DNA of 64,000 nucleotides from Thermoflexus hugenholtzii JAD2 (GTDB lineage Bacteria > Chloroflexota > Anaerolineae > Thermoflexales > Thermoflexaceae). The notes below the pieces were generated by a model. The model saw only the letters and a list, made by a program, of their open reading frames with translations, ran no database searches and had not been told where the DNA came from. Location: NCBI RefSeq assembly GCF_900187885.1, contig NZ_FYEK01000071.1, positions 1-64,000 of the forward strand, in the 5' to 3' direction. Positions 41,878-50,569 of this stretch are shown here, in pieces; the stretch's first letter is position 1, and every line of letters begins with the position of its first letter. A program made the translations under genes and the position numbers.

Positions 41878-42066
41878 ATGAAACATGTGAGGCCTGAGGA
41901 ACGATTGCAGGCGCTGCGAGCGGAGATCGCCCGGTTGATACGCGATGGGGACGATGAGGAGGGGCTCCGTCTTCGTGCCCTGCTGGCGGAACTGGAGCGC
42001 TGGGAAGCTGTGCGGCTCAACAGCCGCCCCACCCCCTGGCTTTCCAGGGATTCCCTGCCCCAATAG
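41878..42066 (+). CDS. small helical hypothetical protein
   Basis: A 62-residue protein, mostly charged helix (LQALRAEIARLIRDGDDEEG then LRLRALLAELERWEAVR). It has a very good aaggaggag ribosome site. It lies between the ATP-grasp and GT2 genes in the glycan cluster, in the same direction. No family was recognised. The heptad-like Leu spacing suggests a short coiled coil. Confidence 0.55.
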   Translation: MKHVRPEERLQALRAEIARLIRDGDDEEGLRLRALLAELERWEAVRLNSRPTPWLSRDSLPQ

Positions 42067-42099
42067 GTCCTCTGAAATCTACTATGGAGGGAAAGCGTC

Positions 42100-42882
42100 T
42101 TGCCCAGTGAAATCCGATATACCCTGATCATTCCCTGTTACAACGAGGCGGAGACTATCCCTCATCTCCGGGAGGCCCTCCGGCCCGTGATCGAGCAGCT
42201 GAAGAGCGATGGAGGGGTGGAGGTGCTTTTCGTGGACGACGGGAGCACCGATGGCACGGGGGATCTCCTGCGAGCGATCTTCGCGGGCTGGCCCTTCGTG
42301 CGGATCCTAAGCCACCCCCACAACCGGGGTCTGGGGGCTGCGTTGCGCACCGGATTCCAGGCGGCCCGCGGGGAAATCGTGATCACGACCGACAGCGATG
42401 GGACCTATCCCTTCGAAGAGACCCTCACGCTGCTGCGGCATCTACGGGAGAATGTGGATCTGGTGACCGCCTCGCCGTATGCCCCCGGTGGAGGCATCGA
42501 GGGCGTGCCCCCCTGGCGGCAGCTGTTCAGCTTCGGCGCTTCGTTTCTCTACCGGCTGATCTTGCACTCTCCGGTGCGCACCTACACCGCCCTCTTCCGC
42601 GCCTACCGCCGCCGTGTCCTGGAGGCGATCTCCATCGAGTCAGACGGCTATGTCGCGGTGGCGGAGATCATGGCCAAAGCCATCCGCCGGGGGTTTCGCG
42701 TGGCCGAATATCCGACCACCCTGCGAGTCCGCCGCTTCGGGCGCTCAAAGATGAAGATCCTGCGCACCATCCTGGCCCACCTGCGTCTGATGGCCCACCT
42801 GATCTTCCCGGTGAGGGCTGCGCCCTCCCTTCCCACCGGTCCTCTCCAGATGGCGGACAAAGAATCCGGAGGTCTTCGATGA
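42100..42882 (+). CDS. GT2 glycosyltransferase, polyprenyl-phosphate type (DPM-like)
   Basis: A 260-residue GT-A enzyme. It starts MPSEIRYTLIIPCYNEAETI. VEVLFVDDGSTDGTGDLLRA binds the nucleotide-sugar, NRGLGAALRTGFQAARGEIV follows, and DSDGTYPFEETLTLL is the DxD region. This is the dolichol-phosphate-mannose-synthase-like group that loads a sugar onto polyprenyl phosphate. No C-terminal membrane helices are seen. The start is TTG 42100 after GGAGGG. It overlaps the SMR-like gene by four bases (ATGA), a pairing typical of ArnC/ArnE-like systems. Confidence 0.88.
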   Translation: MPSEIRYTLIIPCYNEAETIPHLREALRPVIEQLKSDGGVEVLFVDDGSTDGTGDLLRAIFAGWPFVRILSHPHNRGLGAALRTGFQAARGEIVITTDSDGTYPFEETLTLLRHLRENVDLVTASPYAPGGGIEGVPPWRQLFSFGASFLYRLILHSPVRTYTALFRAYRRRVLEAISIESDGYVAVAEIMAKAIRRGFRVAEYPTTLRVRRFGRSKMKILRTILAHLRLMAHLIFPVRAAPSLPTGPLQMADKESGGLR

Positions 42883-43250
42883 GGGGAGCGCTGGGATATC
42901 TGCTGGTCAGCATTGTGTGCGCCGTCATCGGTCAGCTCCTGCTGAAACAGGGCATGCGGGAGATGGGCCCGGTGACCCTGAGCCTGTCCGGGCTGCCGGA
43001 TCTGATCCTCCGCCTGGCCACCAGCCCATGGGTGGTGGTGGGGATGAGCCTGTATCTGGGAGGAAGCCTGTTCTGGCTGACGGCGCTGTCGCGGATCGAC
43101 CTGAGCCTGGCCTACCCCTTCGCGGGACTGAACTACGTGCTGATCGTCATCGCCTCGTATCTGCTGTTTGGGGAATCCCTGAGCCCTCTCCGGGTGATCG
43201 GCGTGCTGCTCATCGCCCTGGGGGTCAGCCTGGTAGCCCGTAGCGCGTGA
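42879..43250 (+). CDS. EamA/SMR-like small membrane protein (ArnE/F-like)
   Basis: A 123-residue protein with four membrane helices. Helix 1 reads YLLVSIVCAVIGQLLLKQGM, with the SMR-like GQ-xLLKxG. The last helix is VIGVLLIALGVSLVARS. ArnE/ArnF proteins of this size flip undecaprenyl-phosphate-linked sugars. Its coupling to the DPM-like gene before it supports a flippase role (inference). The following FAD gene starts 50 bases after the stop. Confidence 0.8.
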   Translation: MRGALGYLLVSIVCAVIGQLLLKQGMREMGPVTLSLSGLPDLILRLATSPWVVVGMSLYLGGSLFWLTALSRIDLSLAYPFAGLNYVLIVIASYLLFGESLSPLRVIGVLLIALGVSLVARSA

Positions 43251-43300
43251 ACGCGATTTTTAAGCCGCCTGGCCCTCTAGGCCAGGCCCCGGGAGGGAAG

Positions 43301-44617
43301 ATGCGCATCGCAGTGATCGGGGGCGGGATCGTAGGGGTGAGCCTGGCCTATTTCCTGAGCCGGGCCGGGCATCGGGTGGTCCTGTATGAAGCCAGCGACC
43401 AGCCCGGCGGCCTGGCCGGGACCATCCGGCTGGGCGATGTGGAGGTGGATCGCTTTTATCACACGATCCTCTCCAGCGACACCCATATGCAGGCGCTGGC
43501 AGCGGAGCTCGGGATCGCGGACCGGCTACGGTTCCGTCCCACCGGATCCGCTTTCTTCCACGAGGGCCGGCTCTATCCGATGACGACCCTGCGGGATTTC
43601 ATGGCTTTCCCCCTCCTGCGGACAGCGGATCGGATCCGCCTGGGGCTGACGATCCTCGCGGCCTACCTTCACCGGGATTGGCGCCGCCTAGAGGAAATCA
43701 GCGTGGAAGAGTGGCTGATCCGCTGGGGCGGCCGGCGGGCGTTTCACCATCTCTGGCGGCCGATGCTGCGCGCCAAGTTCGACGGGCGCTTTGAGGATCT
43801 CCCCGCCACCTACATCTGGGCTCGTCTGATCCGCACCCGCTCCACCCGCCGGGGGGTCTCCCAGCGGGAGATGGCCGGTTACTTGGTCGGCGGCCATATG
43901 ACCATGATCCGGGCGATGATCCGAGCGATCGAGGCCACCGGCGGAGAGATCCGGCTTCGAACCCCTGTGCGGGAAGTGCGGGTGGAGGAGAACCGGGTCC
44001 GTGGCGTCCGGATCGATGGGGTAGTGGAGCCTTTCGAGGCCGCCGCGATCACGCTACATCCTCCCCTCGTCCCTCCCCTCCTCCCGGACGTTCAGGGATC
44101 GTGGGTGGAAGATCTGCGCGCCTGGCGCTACCTGGGGGTGATCTGCGTGCTCCTGGCCCTGGACCGTCCCCTGACGGATTACTGGACGGTTTACATCACT
44201 GATGAGTCCGTGCCCTTCACAGGGGTGATCGAAACCACGCATTACATCGATCCGGCGGATGTGGGGGGCCATCACCTGGTCTACCTGCCCAAGTATGTGG
44301 CATGGGATTCCCCCTGGCTGCAGCGGAGCGACTCCGAGATCCTGGAGGCATGGCTGGAGCATCTCCAACGGATGTTCCCCTCGTTCCATCCGAGCTGGGT
44401 GCGCCACGCCCGGGTCCATCGGGAGCGCTACGTGGAGCCGCTCTTCCACCGGGGCCAGTGGCGGCGGATCCCCCCTCTCGTCACCCCGGTGGAGGGGCTC
44501 TTCCTGGTCAACCTGACCCAGATCTACCCGGCTCTGACCAATGGGGAATCCCTCACCCGACACGCGCGCCGCTCGGCCGAGGAGATCACGCGACATCTGG
44601 AGGGGGGATCCCTGTAA
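43301..44617 (+). CDS. FAD-dependent oxidoreductase (amine-oxidase/UDP-galactopyranose-mutase-like)
   Basis: A 438-residue flavoprotein. The dinucleotide fold starts MRIAVIGGGIVGVSLAYFLS, and ASDQPGGLAGTIRLGDVEVD is the second FAD motif. FYHTILSSDTHMQALAAEL and LWRPMLRAKFDGRFEDLPAT fit the NAD(P)/FAD group that includes UDP-galactopyranose mutase and protoporphyrinogen-oxidase-like proteins. The C-terminal EGLFLVNLTQIYPALTNGES contacts FAD. The start is ATG 43301 behind GGGAGGGAAG; GTG 43247 is possible but weaker. Substrate is unknown; cluster context suggests sugar chemistry. Confidence 0.82.
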   Translation: MRIAVIGGGIVGVSLAYFLSRAGHRVVLYEASDQPGGLAGTIRLGDVEVDRFYHTILSSDTHMQALAAELGIADRLRFRPTGSAFFHEGRLYPMTTLRDFMAFPLLRTADRIRLGLTILAAYLHRDWRRLEEISVEEWLIRWGGRRAFHHLWRPMLRAKFDGRFEDLPATYIWARLIRTRSTRRGVSQREMAGYLVGGHMTMIRAMIRAIEATGGEIRLRTPVREVRVEENRVRGVRIDGVVEPFEAAAITLHPPLVPPLLPDVQGSWVEDLRAWRYLGVICVLLALDRPLTDYWTVYITDESVPFTGVIETTHYIDPADVGGHHLVYLPKYVAWDSPWLQRSDSEILEAWLEHLQRMFPSFHPSWVRHARVHRERYVEPLFHRGQWRRIPPLVTPVEGLFLVNLTQIYPALTNGESLTRHARRSAEEITRHLEGGSL

Positions 44618-44662
44618 GCGGCTCTGCCCGGAAATCGAGAATGAGACAAGGGGAGCTTGAGG

Positions 44663-46144
44663 ATGCGTCCGGACGTCTTGCCTTCCGAACTGATCCGCGT
44701 GAGATCGTGGGAAGAAGCCCGGGAGCTGGAATGGGTGGGGCTGCGGGCCGGCCTGGTCCTGGCGGACAGTTTCGCCCTGCTGCTGGCCTTCTTCTGCTCC
44801 TACTGGATCCGCTTTGAGACCCGGCTGCCCATCTTCTATCAGCCGGAGAGCCCGCCGGTTCGGTATTACGGCCTGCTGATGGCTGCCCTGATCCCCGTGT
44901 GGCTGCTGATCTTCGCCGCTCACCGCCTTTACGCGCCCGATCATCTTTTCCATGGAACATCAGAATACATGCGGGTGATCCAGGCGGCCAGCGTGGGGAT
45001 GATGGCGGCTATCGTCGCCAGCTTTATGGAGCCTGGCCTGGTGATCGCGCGAGGCTGGCTGCTGCTTTCCTGGATCCTCTCCATCGCCCTGGTGGGATGG
45101 GAACGTTTTCTGGTCCGGCGGGTTGTCTACGCCCTGCGGGCTCGAGGCCGGCTCCAGGTCCCCGCGCTGATCATCGGGGCGGACGAAGAGGGGCGCATGG
45201 TCGCCGAGCAGCTTCGATCGTCTCCGATCTCCGGGATGAACCTGATCGGCGTCCTCGATCCCCACCTCCCACGCGGGAAGGAGGTGCTGCCCGGCCTGCC
45301 GGTGCTGGGCACACCGGCGGATCTCCCCCGCCTCGTGGAGCAGCTGGGGATCCGGGAGGTCATCGTCTCCGCCAGCGCGCTACCCCGGGAGGCGCTGGTG
45401 GAGCTGTTCCGCACCTTCGCCTTCCATCCCCAGGTCAACCTGCGTCTTTCCTCGGGCCTCTATGAGCTCCTGGCTACGGGAACCGAGGTGCGGGAGGTGA
45501 TGGGCGTTCCCTTGCTCTACTGGCGACGGCTCCGGCTCTCACCCCTGGAACAGATCCTCAAAGCGGTGATGGACTATACCCTGGCCGCCGGGGCGTTGAT
45601 CCTTCTCGCTCCCTTGATGCTGCTCATCGCCCTGGCCATCCGGCTGGATTCCCCCGGCCCGGTGTTCTATCGGCGGCGCGTGGTGGGGCTGGGCGGGAAG
45701 CTCTTCGACGCCTTCAAGTTCCGCACCATGGTGGTGAACGCGGAAGCCCTCCTGGAGCAGAACCCGGCGTTAAAGGAAGCTTTCCGGCAAAACTACAAGC
45801 TGCGGGACGATCCGCGGGTGACGCGGGTGGGGCGGATCCTGCGTCGATGGAGCCTGGATGAGCTGCCGCAACTCTTCAATGTGCTGCGGGGGGAGATGAG
45901 CCTGGTGGGCCCTCGAATGCTGACGCCGGAGGAGATCTCCCGCTACGGGCGCTGGGCGCTGAACCTGCTGACCGTCAAGCCCGGCATCACCGGGCTGTGG
46001 CAGGTCTCGGGGCGGGCGGATCTGCCTTACAGCGAGCGGGTGCGCCTGGACCTCTTCTACATCCGCAACTACAGCCTGTGGCTGGATCTGGCCATCCTGG
46101 CTCAGACCATCCCCGCCGTGATCCGGAAACGGGGGGCCTATTGA
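44663..46144 (+). CDS. polyprenyl-phosphate sugar phosphotransferase (WcaJ/EpsE-like)
   Basis: A 493-residue initiating transferase. Four or five N-terminal membrane helices (residues 20-140) precede a CoA-binding-like Rossmann region ([17 protein letters not shown]). The C-terminal catalytic domain carries [56 protein letters not shown] and [20 protein letters not shown], the full bacterial sugar transferase signature. It puts the first sugar-1-phosphate onto undecaprenyl phosphate and so starts the repeat unit. ATG 44663 follows GGGGAGC; TTG 44657 is the alternative. It is the last gene of the glycan cluster. Confidence 0.93.
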   Translation: MRPDVLPSELIRVRSWEEARELEWVGLRAGLVLADSFALLLAFFCSYWIRFETRLPIFYQPESPPVRYYGLLMAALIPVWLLIFAAHRLYAPDHLFHGTSEYMRVIQAASVGMMAAIVASFMEPGLVIARGWLLLSWILSIALVGWERFLVRRVVYALRARGRLQVPALIIGADEEGRMVAEQLRSSPISGMNLIGVLDPHLPRGKEVLPGLPVLGTPADLPRLVEQLGIREVIVSASALPREALVELFRTFAFHPQVNLRLSSGLYELLATGTEVREVMGVPLLYWRRLRLSPLEQILKAVMDYTLAAGALILLAPLMLLIALAIRLDSPGPVFYRRRVVGLGGKLFDAFKFRTMVVNAEALLEQNPALKEAFRQNYKLRDDPRVTRVGRILRRWSLDELPQLFNVLRGEMSLVGPRMLTPEEISRYGRWALNLLTVKPGITGLWQVSGRADLPYSERVRLDLFYIRNYSLWLDLAILAQTIPAVIRKRGAY

Positions 46145-46593
46145 GCGGATCTATCGAACGAGGCCCCTTCGGTTTCAGGACGGCATCCGTCATCCCGATG
46201 TTTCGGGCAAAGATGGGGATGCCCCCGGCGCCGAAGGGATGCGGGGGGCGACCACCTCCCCGCGCCGGGCCTCATACAGCCCTACCCCCAACTCCTGGGC
46301 GATCACGTCCGCCCCCGCGTAAACCGCCCACCCCAAGGCAGCTGGAACGACCGGCTCCGGGAACCCTTCCCACCGCAGTCAGCTCCGGAACCCCGTATCC
46401 CGGATCCGCTCCAGTCGCCCCCCCGCTGACCCTTGAACCGCAAACCCTCCGCCGGATGCCCGGAGATGAAACAAGCCGGCGAGATATTCGACAAAAGGAC
46501 TCCTCCTGTTTAGAATGGCGCTGGACTCCCGACAGAGCAGGATCTCAAGGGGCTTGGGCGATTCAAATCGGGCACGAGGAGGGATCTTCGTCC
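46145..46593. other. intergenic region with a possible minus-strand coding remnant and ttuA promoter
   Basis: These 449 bases have no intact gene I can support. On the minus strand, 46190-46378 stays open and reads like a protein end (PAALGWAVYAGADVIAQELG, then EARRGEVVAPRIP, stop TGA at 46190), with coding-like composition. No start or ribosome site fits it. A second minus-strand frame, 46303-46494, with AGGAGGAG ahead of a TTG, overlaps it, which would suit a frameshifted gene. I do not recognise the product. The right end carries the ttuA promoter. Confidence 0.3.
46488..46516 (+). promoter_or_regulatory. sigma-70-type promoter for ttuA
   Basis: TCGACA (46488-46493) and TAGAAT (46511-46516) each match the -35 and -10 consensus at five of six bases and are separated by exactly 17 bases. 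The ttuA start lies 78 bases beyond the -10. This is the best promoter found in the window. Confidence 0.65.
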
Positions 46594-47568
46594 ATGGCGA
46601 TCCGGTGTCGGAAGTGCGGCCGCGAGGCGGCCATCATGATGCGCCAGCACCGCCTGGCTCTCTGCGAGGAGCATTACCCAGAGTGGTTCGTGGAACAGAC
46701 CGAGCGCACCATCCGGATGTTCCGGATGTTCGATCGCTCGGAGCGCGTGCTGGTGGCGGTCTCAGGGGGCAAGGACTCCCTGAGCCTGTGGGATGTGCTG
46801 CTGCGCCTGGGCTACGCGGCCGACGGCCTTTACATCGGCCTGGGCATCGACGGTGGCATCCGCTACTCCGATCAATCCTATGAGAAGTGCCGTCGCTTTG
46901 TGACCGAGCGCTGGCCCGGCGCCCGCCTGATCGTGGTGGACGTGAAAGAGGTCTACGGGGAGACCATCCCGGAGGTCGCTGCCCGGACCCTGCGCGGCCG
47001 GGACAAGCCGTGCGCGGTCTGCGGGCTGATCAAGCGCTATATCATGAACCGCGTGGCCTACGATGGGGGCTACGCCGCCCTGGCCACCGGTCACAACCTG
47101 GACGACGAGGTGGCGGTGTTGTTCGGCAACGTGATGAACTGGCAGGTCGGCTACCTGGCCCGCCAGGGCCCGGTGCTGCCCGCCTCCCGCCCCGGCTTCG
47201 CCCGCAAGGTGAAACCCTTCTGCCGCTTCTACGAGCGGGAGACCGCCGCCTACGCCCTGCTGCGAGGCATCGACTACATCTACGACGAATGTCCCTACGC
47301 CGAGGGCTCCACCAGCATCGCCTACAAAGAGTGGCTGGCGAAGCTGGAGGAGGAGCGCCCCGGCACGAAGCTCCGCTTCTACCTGGGCTTCCTCAAGGCC
47401 CGGGAGGAGGGGCAGATCCGCTTCGCGACCGACGAGGCGGAGCTGCACGCCTGTGAGAAGTGCGGGCAGCCGACCTCCGCGCCCGGGATCTGCGCCTTCT
47501 GCCGGCTCTGGGAAAAGCGGCGGCCCGCCCGCGCCGTCGCCGCCCCCGTCCTGTCCACGGAGGGCTGA
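46594..47568 (+). CDS. ttuA: TtuA/Ncs6-family tRNA 2-thiouridine synthase
   Basis: A 324-residue PP-loop ATPase. An N-terminal zinc finger (MAIRCRKCGREAAIMMRQHR with CEEHY) precedes the PP-loop VLVAVSGGKDSLSLWDVL near residue 52. The catalytic-cysteine segments are KPCAVCGLIKRYIMN and DECPYAEGST. A C-terminal ribbon has CEKCGQPTSAPGICAFC. TtuA adds sulfur to U54 of tRNA (s2T), which raises melting temperature in thermophiles; Ncs6-type members act on U34 instead. The start follows gaggaggg, with a good promoter upstream. It heads a plus-strand run with the BtuF-like gene. Confidence 0.9.
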   Translation: MAIRCRKCGREAAIMMRQHRLALCEEHYPEWFVEQTERTIRMFRMFDRSERVLVAVSGGKDSLSLWDVLLRLGYAADGLYIGLGIDGGIRYSDQSYEKCRRFVTERWPGARLIVVDVKEVYGETIPEVAARTLRGRDKPCAVCGLIKRYIMNRVAYDGGYAALATGHNLDDEVAVLFGNVMNWQVGYLARQGPVLPASRPGFARKVKPFCRFYERETAAYALLRGIDYIYDECPYAEGSTSIAYKEWLAKLEEERPGTKLRFYLGFLKAREEGQIRFATDEAELHACEKCGQPTSAPGICAFCRLWEKRRPARAVAAPVLSTEG

Positions 47569-47571
47569 AGG

Positions 47572-48507
47572 ATGCGCATCGTCTCCCTGCTTCCCGGAGC
47601 TACCGAGCTGGTCTGCGCCCTGGGGCTGGCGGAGCACCTGGTCGGGGTCTCCCACGAGTGCGATTTTCCCCCGGAGGTGGTGGCCGGTCTTCCCCGCCTC
47701 ACCCGCAGCACGCTGCCGGAGGGGCTGACGGACCCCGCTGCCATCGACGCGGCCGTCCGGGAGAAGGCCCGGCGGGGCGAGCCCCTTTACGTCATCGATG
47801 AAGCCCAGCTGGCCGCGCTGGAGCCCGACCTGATCCTCACCCAGGCCCTGTGTGAGGTCTGCGCCGTCCCCATGGGCCAGGCTCTCCGGGCCTCGGGCCG
47901 GCTTCGCCGGCCGCCCCGGGTGATCGCCGTCAATACCTACCGCATGACGGATCTGTTCGAGGCTCTGCAACAGATCGGCGAGGCCGCCGGGGTGCCCAAG
48001 CGCGCGGAGGATCTCCTCCAGACATGGCGGCGCCGGCTGGCCCGCGTGGAGGATGCCGTGGCCGGCGCCCCCCGACCGCGCCTGCTGCTCCTCGAATGGC
48101 TGGATCCTCCCTTCTGCTGCGGCCACTGGGTCCCCGAGATGGTGGAGATCGCCGGGGGGCGGGAGGTCCTGGGGCGCCCGGGGGAGCCCTCCCGCCGCAT
48201 CCGGTGGGAGGAGGTTCTCGCCGCCGCGCCGGACGTCATCGGCCTGATCCCATGCGGGTATCACCTGGCCGACGCGGTCGAATCCTATCCCCTCCTCACC
48301 CGCCTGTCCTTCTGGCCGCAGATCCCAGCAGTGCGCAACGGGCAGGTCTATGCCCTCGAGGCCTCCGCCTACTTCAGCCGTCCGGGCCCCCGCACCATCG
48401 ATGGGATCGAGCTCTTGGCTGCCCTCCTCCACCCGAATCGCTTTCACACGCCGCTTCGGGAGCAGGCCGCGCGGCCGCTGGAGGCCGCTGAGATCCTCCG
48501 AGGATAA
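47572..48507 (+). CDS. BtuF-like cobalamin/siderophore-binding-fold protein
   Basis: A 311-residue protein of the class III substrate-binding fold. It starts MRIVSLLPGATELVCALGLA. Also present are LVGVSHECDFPPEVVAGLP, DLILTQALCEVCAVPMGQAL and LLEWLDPPFCCGHWVPEMVE. The cobalamin-binding group shares these, but there is no signal peptide or lipobox, so it appears cytoplasmic. No permease or ATPase is adjacent. It may bind a cobalamin-like ligand inside the cell or act in another way. It follows ttuA by three bases. Confidence 0.8.
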   Translation: MRIVSLLPGATELVCALGLAEHLVGVSHECDFPPEVVAGLPRLTRSTLPEGLTDPAAIDAAVREKARRGEPLYVIDEAQLAALEPDLILTQALCEVCAVPMGQALRASGRLRRPPRVIAVNTYRMTDLFEALQQIGEAAGVPKRAEDLLQTWRRRLARVEDAVAGAPRPRLLLLEWLDPPFCCGHWVPEMVEIAGGREVLGRPGEPSRRIRWEEVLAAAPDVIGLIPCGYHLADAVESYPLLTRLSFWPQIPAVRNGQVYALEASAYFSRPGPRTIDGIELLAALLHPNRFHTPLREQAARPLEAAEILRG

Positions 48508-48618
48508 TCGGCCGGGCATCCTTCCCGCATGGAGCAACCTGCCCCGGGGCTTGCTGGCCGGCCCCATATGAGGAAAATTCTCCCTGGATCCTTCAGACCG
48601 CGAAAAGGAGCGCGCTGG

Positions 48619-49146
48619 ATGGAAGAGCCCCGGACACCGCGCCTGCGGGATCCGCTGATCGTGCTTGCTGCCCTCGCCCTGGCCCTGATCTGGGGAGTCA
48701 ACGCGCTGACCAACCGGGATCCCCTCTGGTTCTGGCCCTGGCTGAACGCCCAGGCCGCCGAGATCCGGATCACCACAGGCGGTCGCGAGGTGGCCTTCGT
48801 CCCCGGAACCCCGGGATACGACCGGTTGAACGCCGCCCTGAACCAGGCGCTCTCGGGCCTCAATCTCGAAGGATATGAGCCCCAAATCGGCCTCTCTGAA
48901 GCCACCCTGGCCGAGTATCGCCACGGACCGCAGTCCCTGGTCCTTTGGGTTCGCTACGACCCGCCGGTTCAGATCCACACCGCCTTTTTCTTCCCCCGCG
49001 CCGATCTGCTGATCATCCCGCTGCAGGGACCCCACGCCGAGCTACGACCCGTGTTCGGCGCCCTGCACGGCGTGATCCGCCTGGGCGCCCTGCGATTGCG
49101 GGATCGCCGGATGCTGGAGGAAGCCGTTCGGGAGGTGCTCCCGTGA
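48619..49146 (+). CDS. single-pass membrane protein of unknown function
   Basis: About 175 residues. One membrane helix lies near the N-terminus (DPLIVLAALALALIWGVNAL), followed by an extracytoplasmic domain with no family I recognise (RITTGGREVAFVPGTPGYDR, then GPQSLVLWVRYDPPVQIHTA). The ATG at 48619 has AAGGAG ten bases upstream; in-frame ATGs at 48529 and 48568 could extend it. Its stop overlaps the GTG start of the Nudix gene (GTGA), so the two are co-translated. Confidence 0.65.
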   Translation: MEEPRTPRLRDPLIVLAALALALIWGVNALTNRDPLWFWPWLNAQAAEIRITTGGREVAFVPGTPGYDRLNAALNQALSGLNLEGYEPQIGLSEATLAEYRHGPQSLVLWVRYDPPVQIHTAFFFPRADLLIIPLQGPHAELRPVFGALHGVIRLGALRLRDRRMLEEAVREVLP

Positions 49147-49760
49147 ACCGACCCCTGATCGCCCCATCGGAGCTGGAGACGCTGACCGCCCGCTTCGGCC
49201 CTCAGCCCCATCACCACGCCGAGGTGATGGTCGGCGACGGCTGGTGGGACGAAGCGCGCCGCAGCCTGGATCGGCGCCGTGGGGAGGTGCTCTTAGTGAT
49301 CCAACGCCCGGAAGGTGAGATCCTGGTCCACACTAAAGCGTTCTACCCCCCGCAGGCCTATCGCCTCCCCACCGGCGGCATCGGCTGGGGGGAGACCGCC
49401 TGGGAGGCGCTGCATCGGGAGATGGGCGAGGAGACCGGCCTGCCGGTGCAGGCCGCCGAATGGTGGGGGCTCATCACCTACACCCTGTATCCCTCCGCAG
49501 ACCGCCGGGACCTGGGGACGCCCTTTGTCTCTTTTGTGTTCTACGTTCGCACCGAGGGGGAGCCCCGACCCGCCGACCTCAGGGAGCAGATCGCCGCCTT
49601 CCGCTGGGTTCGGCCGGAAACCCTCCCCGAGATCGCGCGGCGCCTGGAATCCCTGGACCCGCCGTGGCGCGGCTGGGGAGCCTTCCGGGCGGTGGGCCAT
49701 CGCTTTGTGTGGGAACATCATGGAGCCCGCCTGAGGTCCGCCCGGGCGGGCTTGTCGTAA
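49143..49760 (+). CDS. Nudix hydrolase
   Basis: A 205-residue Nudix protein. The box reads GGIGWGETAWEALHREMGEE followed by TGL, a full match to Gx5Ex7REUxEExGU. The N-terminal 65 residues are extra and unrecognised. It hydrolyses a nucleoside-diphosphate-linked compound; the substrate cannot be inferred. The start is GTG 49143, overlapping the upstream stop. The N-terminal HHHAEVMVGDGWWDEARR may shape specificity. Confidence 0.88.
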   Translation: MNRPLIAPSELETLTARFGPQPHHHAEVMVGDGWWDEARRSLDRRRGEVLLVIQRPEGEILVHTKAFYPPQAYRLPTGGIGWGETAWEALHREMGEETGLPVQAAEWWGLITYTLYPSADRRDLGTPFVSFVFYVRTEGEPRPADLREQIAAFRWVRPETLPEIARRLESLDPPWRGWGAFRAVGHRFVWEHHGARLRSARAGLS

Positions 49761-49788
49761 AGCATAGCCCTCCTCAAAGGAGGAAACC

Positions 49789-50469
49789 TTGACCGACCAC
49801 GGGATTTTCGGGAAGAAGTTCATCGCCATCGCCGGGAACATCGGGGTGGGGAAGTCGGCCCTGACCGAGCGGCTGGCCCAAGCCCTGGGATGGGAGCCTT
49901 TCCTCGAAGCTGTGGATGACAACCCTTACCTCGCCGATTTCTACCGGGACATGGCCCGCTGGGGCTTCCATTCCCAGATCTTCTTCCTGAGCCGCCGGCT
50001 CCGGCATCACGTGTTGCTGCTCCAACGCCCCCACTCGGTGATCCAGGACCGCACGATCTACGAGGATGCGGAGATCTTCGCCAGAAACCTCTATGAACAG
50101 GGGGATCTGAGCGAGCGAGACTGGCGGGTCTACCGGGAGCTCTACGATGCGCTGCTGATGTTCCTGCCGCCGCCCGATCTGGTGATCTACCTGCGGGCCT
50201 CCGTCCCCACGCTCCGGCACCGCATCGCGCTGCGCGGACGAGCCTTCGAGCGGGAGATCCCTTCGGATTATCTGGAGCGCCTGAACCGGCTCTATGAGGA
50301 TTGGATCCGGCGGTTCGATCTCTGTCCCGTGCTCACCATCCCGGCGGATCGGCTGGATTTCGTGCAACACCCCCGCCACCTCCGCTTGATCGTGGAGAAG
50401 GTGATCGAGAAGCTCCAGGGGAAGGAGGAAGTCACGTTCGACGACGCCCTGGCGGATCCCGCGTTCTAA
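49789..50469 (+). CDS. deoxynucleoside kinase (dGK/dAK type)
   Basis: A 226-residue kinase. The P-loop is FIAIAGNIGVGKSALTERL. IQDRTIYEDAEIFARNLYEQ is the DRS/DRT-E substrate motif of bacterial deoxyadenosine/deoxyguanosine kinases. PDLVIYLRASVPTLRHRIAL is the following strand, and the lid contains RGRAFEREIPSDYLERL. It phosphorylates purine deoxynucleosides for salvage. The start is TTG 49789 with a perfect AAAGGAGG seven bases upstream. Confidence 0.9.
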   Translation: MTDHGIFGKKFIAIAGNIGVGKSALTERLAQALGWEPFLEAVDDNPYLADFYRDMARWGFHSQIFFLSRRLRHHVLLLQRPHSVIQDRTIYEDAEIFARNLYEQGDLSERDWRVYRELYDALLMFLPPPDLVIYLRASVPTLRHRIALRGRAFEREIPSDYLERLNRLYEDWIRRFDLCPVLTIPADRLDFVQHPRHLRLIVEKVIEKLQGKEEVTFDDALADPAF

Positions 50470-50569
50470 GGGTCATCCGGCGGGAGAGATTTGAGAGAGC
50501 CCTCCGGTTGGGGGTAAGATCGGCAGGAGACGAAGAGCCTGTCCGCTGGCTCTAAGGGAGGTGAGGACG

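Noticed and set aside
46762-49035. A 757-codon minus-strand frame across ttuA, the BtuF-like gene and the next gene
   Set aside because: It spans several confident plus-strand genes and has no motif or ribosome site. It is a shadow frame.
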